Assembly: GCF_003610255.1 (NCBI RefSeq)
Contig: NZ_RAPS01000001.1
Coordinates: 2,790,001 to 2,854,000, forward strand
Source of the DNA: Streptomyces sp. TLI_171
Lineage (GTDB): Bacteria > Actinomycetota > Actinomycetes > Streptomycetales > Streptomycetaceae
Reading direction: 5' to 3'
DNA length: 64,000 bases
Positions 62,602-64,000 of this stretch are shown piece by piece (positions within the stretch are counted from its first letter, which is position 1; every line of letters begins with the position of its first letter). Both the position numbers and the translations under genes were made by a program. The notes below the pieces were generated by a model. The model was not told the DNA's origin. It searched no databases and saw only the letters and a list, made by a program, of their open reading frames with translations.

Positions 62602-64000
62602 GCGTCCTCCGGCAGGATCGGCAGCCGGCCGACCGGCAGGCCGGTGGCGGCCCGGACGGCGGCGGCGACCGCGGCGGGCGCGACCACGGCGGGCACCGCG
62701 CTGACGGCCTTGGCGCCGAAGGGGGCGACCACGTCGCGCTCCTCCAGCAGGGCGGCGATCCTGATGTCCGCGGTGTCCAGGGCGGTCGGCAGCCGGTAGC
62801 CGGTGAGCGAGGCGTTCACCGGGACGCCGCCCTCGGTGCGCAGGTTCTCCAGCAGGGCGAGGCCGATGCCCTGGGCGACGGCGCCCTCGATCCGGTCCTC
62901 GATCTGGCGGGGGTTGAGCGCCCGGCCGACGTCCTGGGCGACCGTCATCTCGACCACCCGGACGGCGCCGAGTTCGATGTCGACGTCGACCACGGCGCGC
63001 ATCGCGCAGAACGCGATGGAGACGAACGCGTCGCCCTGCCCGGTCTCCGGGTCGAGCGGCTCGGTGGGGTGCGGCCGGCACTGGGCGGTGGCCCACAGCT
63101 CGCGGCCCTCCAGCGCCTGGCTGACCGGCATGCCGAGCACCCCGTCGTACGAGGTGATCTTCCCCTCGCTGATGGTGAGCAGTTCGACGGACATGCCGAA
63201 GTCCGCGGCGATCGGCTGCAGCATCTGGTGACGGACCATCAGCGCGGCCCGTTCCACCGCACCGCCGGACACCCAGGTGTGCCGGCCGCGGGCGGCCGGG
63301 CCGGCCGCGGACTGGTCGGAGTCGACCGGGGCGATGTACACCTCGCTGACGCCGAGCACCGACTGGACGATCTGCCGGGCCAGGGTGGCGAACCCCTGGC
63401 CGGAGTCGACGGCCGCGCAGATCACGGTGGCGTGGTCGCCGCTGACCCGGACGGTGGCGGTGGCCACCTCGTCCTCGCCCTCGGCGCCGAGCATGTGCAC
63501 CATGCCGACCGCGTAGCCGATGCCGCGCCGCACCGCGGCGGGGTCGCCCGCCCCGCCGGGGCCGCCGGGCAGCAGCCAGTCGGCCTCCGGGTCGTCGACC
63601 GGGAGGGCGGGCAGCGGGGAGTCGGCGAGCGCGTCGAGCAGGGCCTCGACCGGGGCGGGGCAGGTGACGGCCTGTCCGGTGGGCAGCGGGTCGCCGGTGG
63701 TCATCGCGTTGCGGCGGCGGATCTCCACCGGGTCGATGCCGAGCTGCCTGGCGAGCTGGTCGAGCTGCGACTCGTAGGCGAAGCAGGTCTGCAGGGCGCC
63801 CTCGCCGCGCATCCGGCCGGCGGGCGGGTTGTTGGTGCGCACCGCCCAGGCGTCCACGAAGACGTTGGGGCAGGTGTAGGGGCCGACCGAGAACGCCACC
63901 GCGGAGGCCAGCGCCTCGGCGGAGACGTCGGCGTAGGCGCCGCCGTCGAGCAGGATCTGCGCCTCCACCTTGACCAGCCGGCCGTCGGCGTCGGCGTGGT
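62586..64000 (-). CDS. Xanthine dehydrogenase/CoxL-family molybdopterin-binding subunit (5' end beyond window)
   Basis: The C-terminal 470 or so residues of a molybdenum hydroxylase large subunit; the frame is open to base 64000, so the N-terminus is missing. Family blocks are VEAQILLDGGAYADVS, AWAVRTNNPPAGRMRGEGAL, PVEIRRRNAMTTGDPLPTGQ, AAVDSGQGFATLARQIVQSV, VTVAQDVGRALNP and the closing PFGAKAVSAVPAVVAPAAVA. The active-site Glu is expected in PFGAKAVSAVPA or just after it, but the usual GVGE is replaced by AFGAKA-like sequence, so the catalytic Glu is not obvious. It may be a xanthine dehydrogenase XdhB-type or related subunit. Confidence 0.85.
   Translation of the reverse strand, partial: HADADGRLVKVEAQILLDGGAYADVSAEALASAVAFSVGPYTCPNVFVDAWAVRTNNPPAGRMRGEGALQTCFAYESQLDQLARQLGIDPVEIRRRNAMTTGDPLPTGQAVTCPAPVEALLDALADSPLPALPVDDPEADWLLPGGPGGAGDPAAVRRGIGYAVGMVHMLGAEGEDEVATATVRVSGDHATVICAAVDSGQGFATLARQIVQSVLGVSEVYIAPVDSDQSAAGPAARGRHTWVSGGAVERAALMVRHQMLQPIAADFGMSVELLTISEGKITSYDGVLGMPVSQALEGRELWATAQCRPHPTEPLDPETGQGDAFVSIAFCAMRAVVDVDIELGAVRVVEMTVAQDVGRALNPRQIEDRIEGAVAQGIGLALLENLRTEGGVPVNASLTGYRLPTALDTADIRIAALLEERDVVAPFGAKAVSAVPAVVAPAAVAAAVRAATGLPVGRLPILPEDATVPV

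Overview
The window is very GC-rich and has short intergenic gaps, many GTG and a few TTG starts, two SsgA-like sporulation proteins, a ClpS/DUF2017/pncB block and DasR-type operators. Together these point to a chromosome of the family Streptomycetaceae (Streptomyces, Kitasatospora or a close relative). It reads as conserved core chromosome with several family-specific inserts, not as a mobile island. I found no rRNA, transposase, integrase or CRISPR array.

Region 1 (1-8.8 kb) is chitin and N-acetylglucosamine metabolism. It holds a secreted GH18 chitinase (cut by the window edge), the phosphotransferase EIIB NagF and two EIIC permeases. DasR-type operators lie upstream of the chitinase, in the nagF/nagE gap and upstream of the second permease. 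A tRNA-Leu, rdgB and rph are embedded here. Region 2 (8.8-18 kb) is ilvE, a metallo-beta-lactamase-fold hydrolase, the mec-cysO-cysM cysteine pathway with a short Cys-containing leader ORF, an amino-acid permease, DUF2017, clpS, pncB and pncA. Together with rph and rdgB its gene content matches the Mycobacterium tuberculosis Rv1330c-Rv1341 block. Region 3 (18-26 kb) holds conserved hypotheticals, a 21-bp degenerate tandem repeat, a His-rich CDF metal exporter, a sigma-like protein, DUF2332 and DinB proteins, a lytic-transglycosylase lipoprotein and a HIT protein.

Region 4 (26-36.3 kb) has a first type VII secretion-like module (mycosin protease, Gly-rich WXG substrate, WXG100 protein), endonuclease V, two RDD membrane proteins, an SsgA-like protein (probably SsgG) and a GT87 mannosyltransferase. 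Region 5 (36.5-54.5 kb) has a two-component system, AsnC and IclR regulators, a PDZ/S16 protease, a DEAD/DEAH helicase, an ECF sigma factor fused through a membrane segment to a cellulose-binding module, a second SsgA-like protein, a class F sortase, an MprF-like protein, a deacetylase-like lipoprotein, an MFS transporter and a sugE/gdx exporter under a guanidine-III riboswitch.

Region 6 (54.5-64 kb) opens with a strong promoter, a 27-residue Cys-rich ORF and tRNA-Cys. It continues with a DUF427 protein, a second type VII-like module in a different gene order, two tandem 515-residue membrane-anchored HExxH proteins and the end of a molybdopterin hydroxylase gene. The most interesting candidates are the Cys-rich leader in front of tRNA-Cys (possible cysteine-responsive control of a tRNA gene), the sigma-CBM2 fusion (possible one-protein cellulose sensor), and the paired type VII modules with a shared C-terminal tail and adjacent duplicated metalloproteases.
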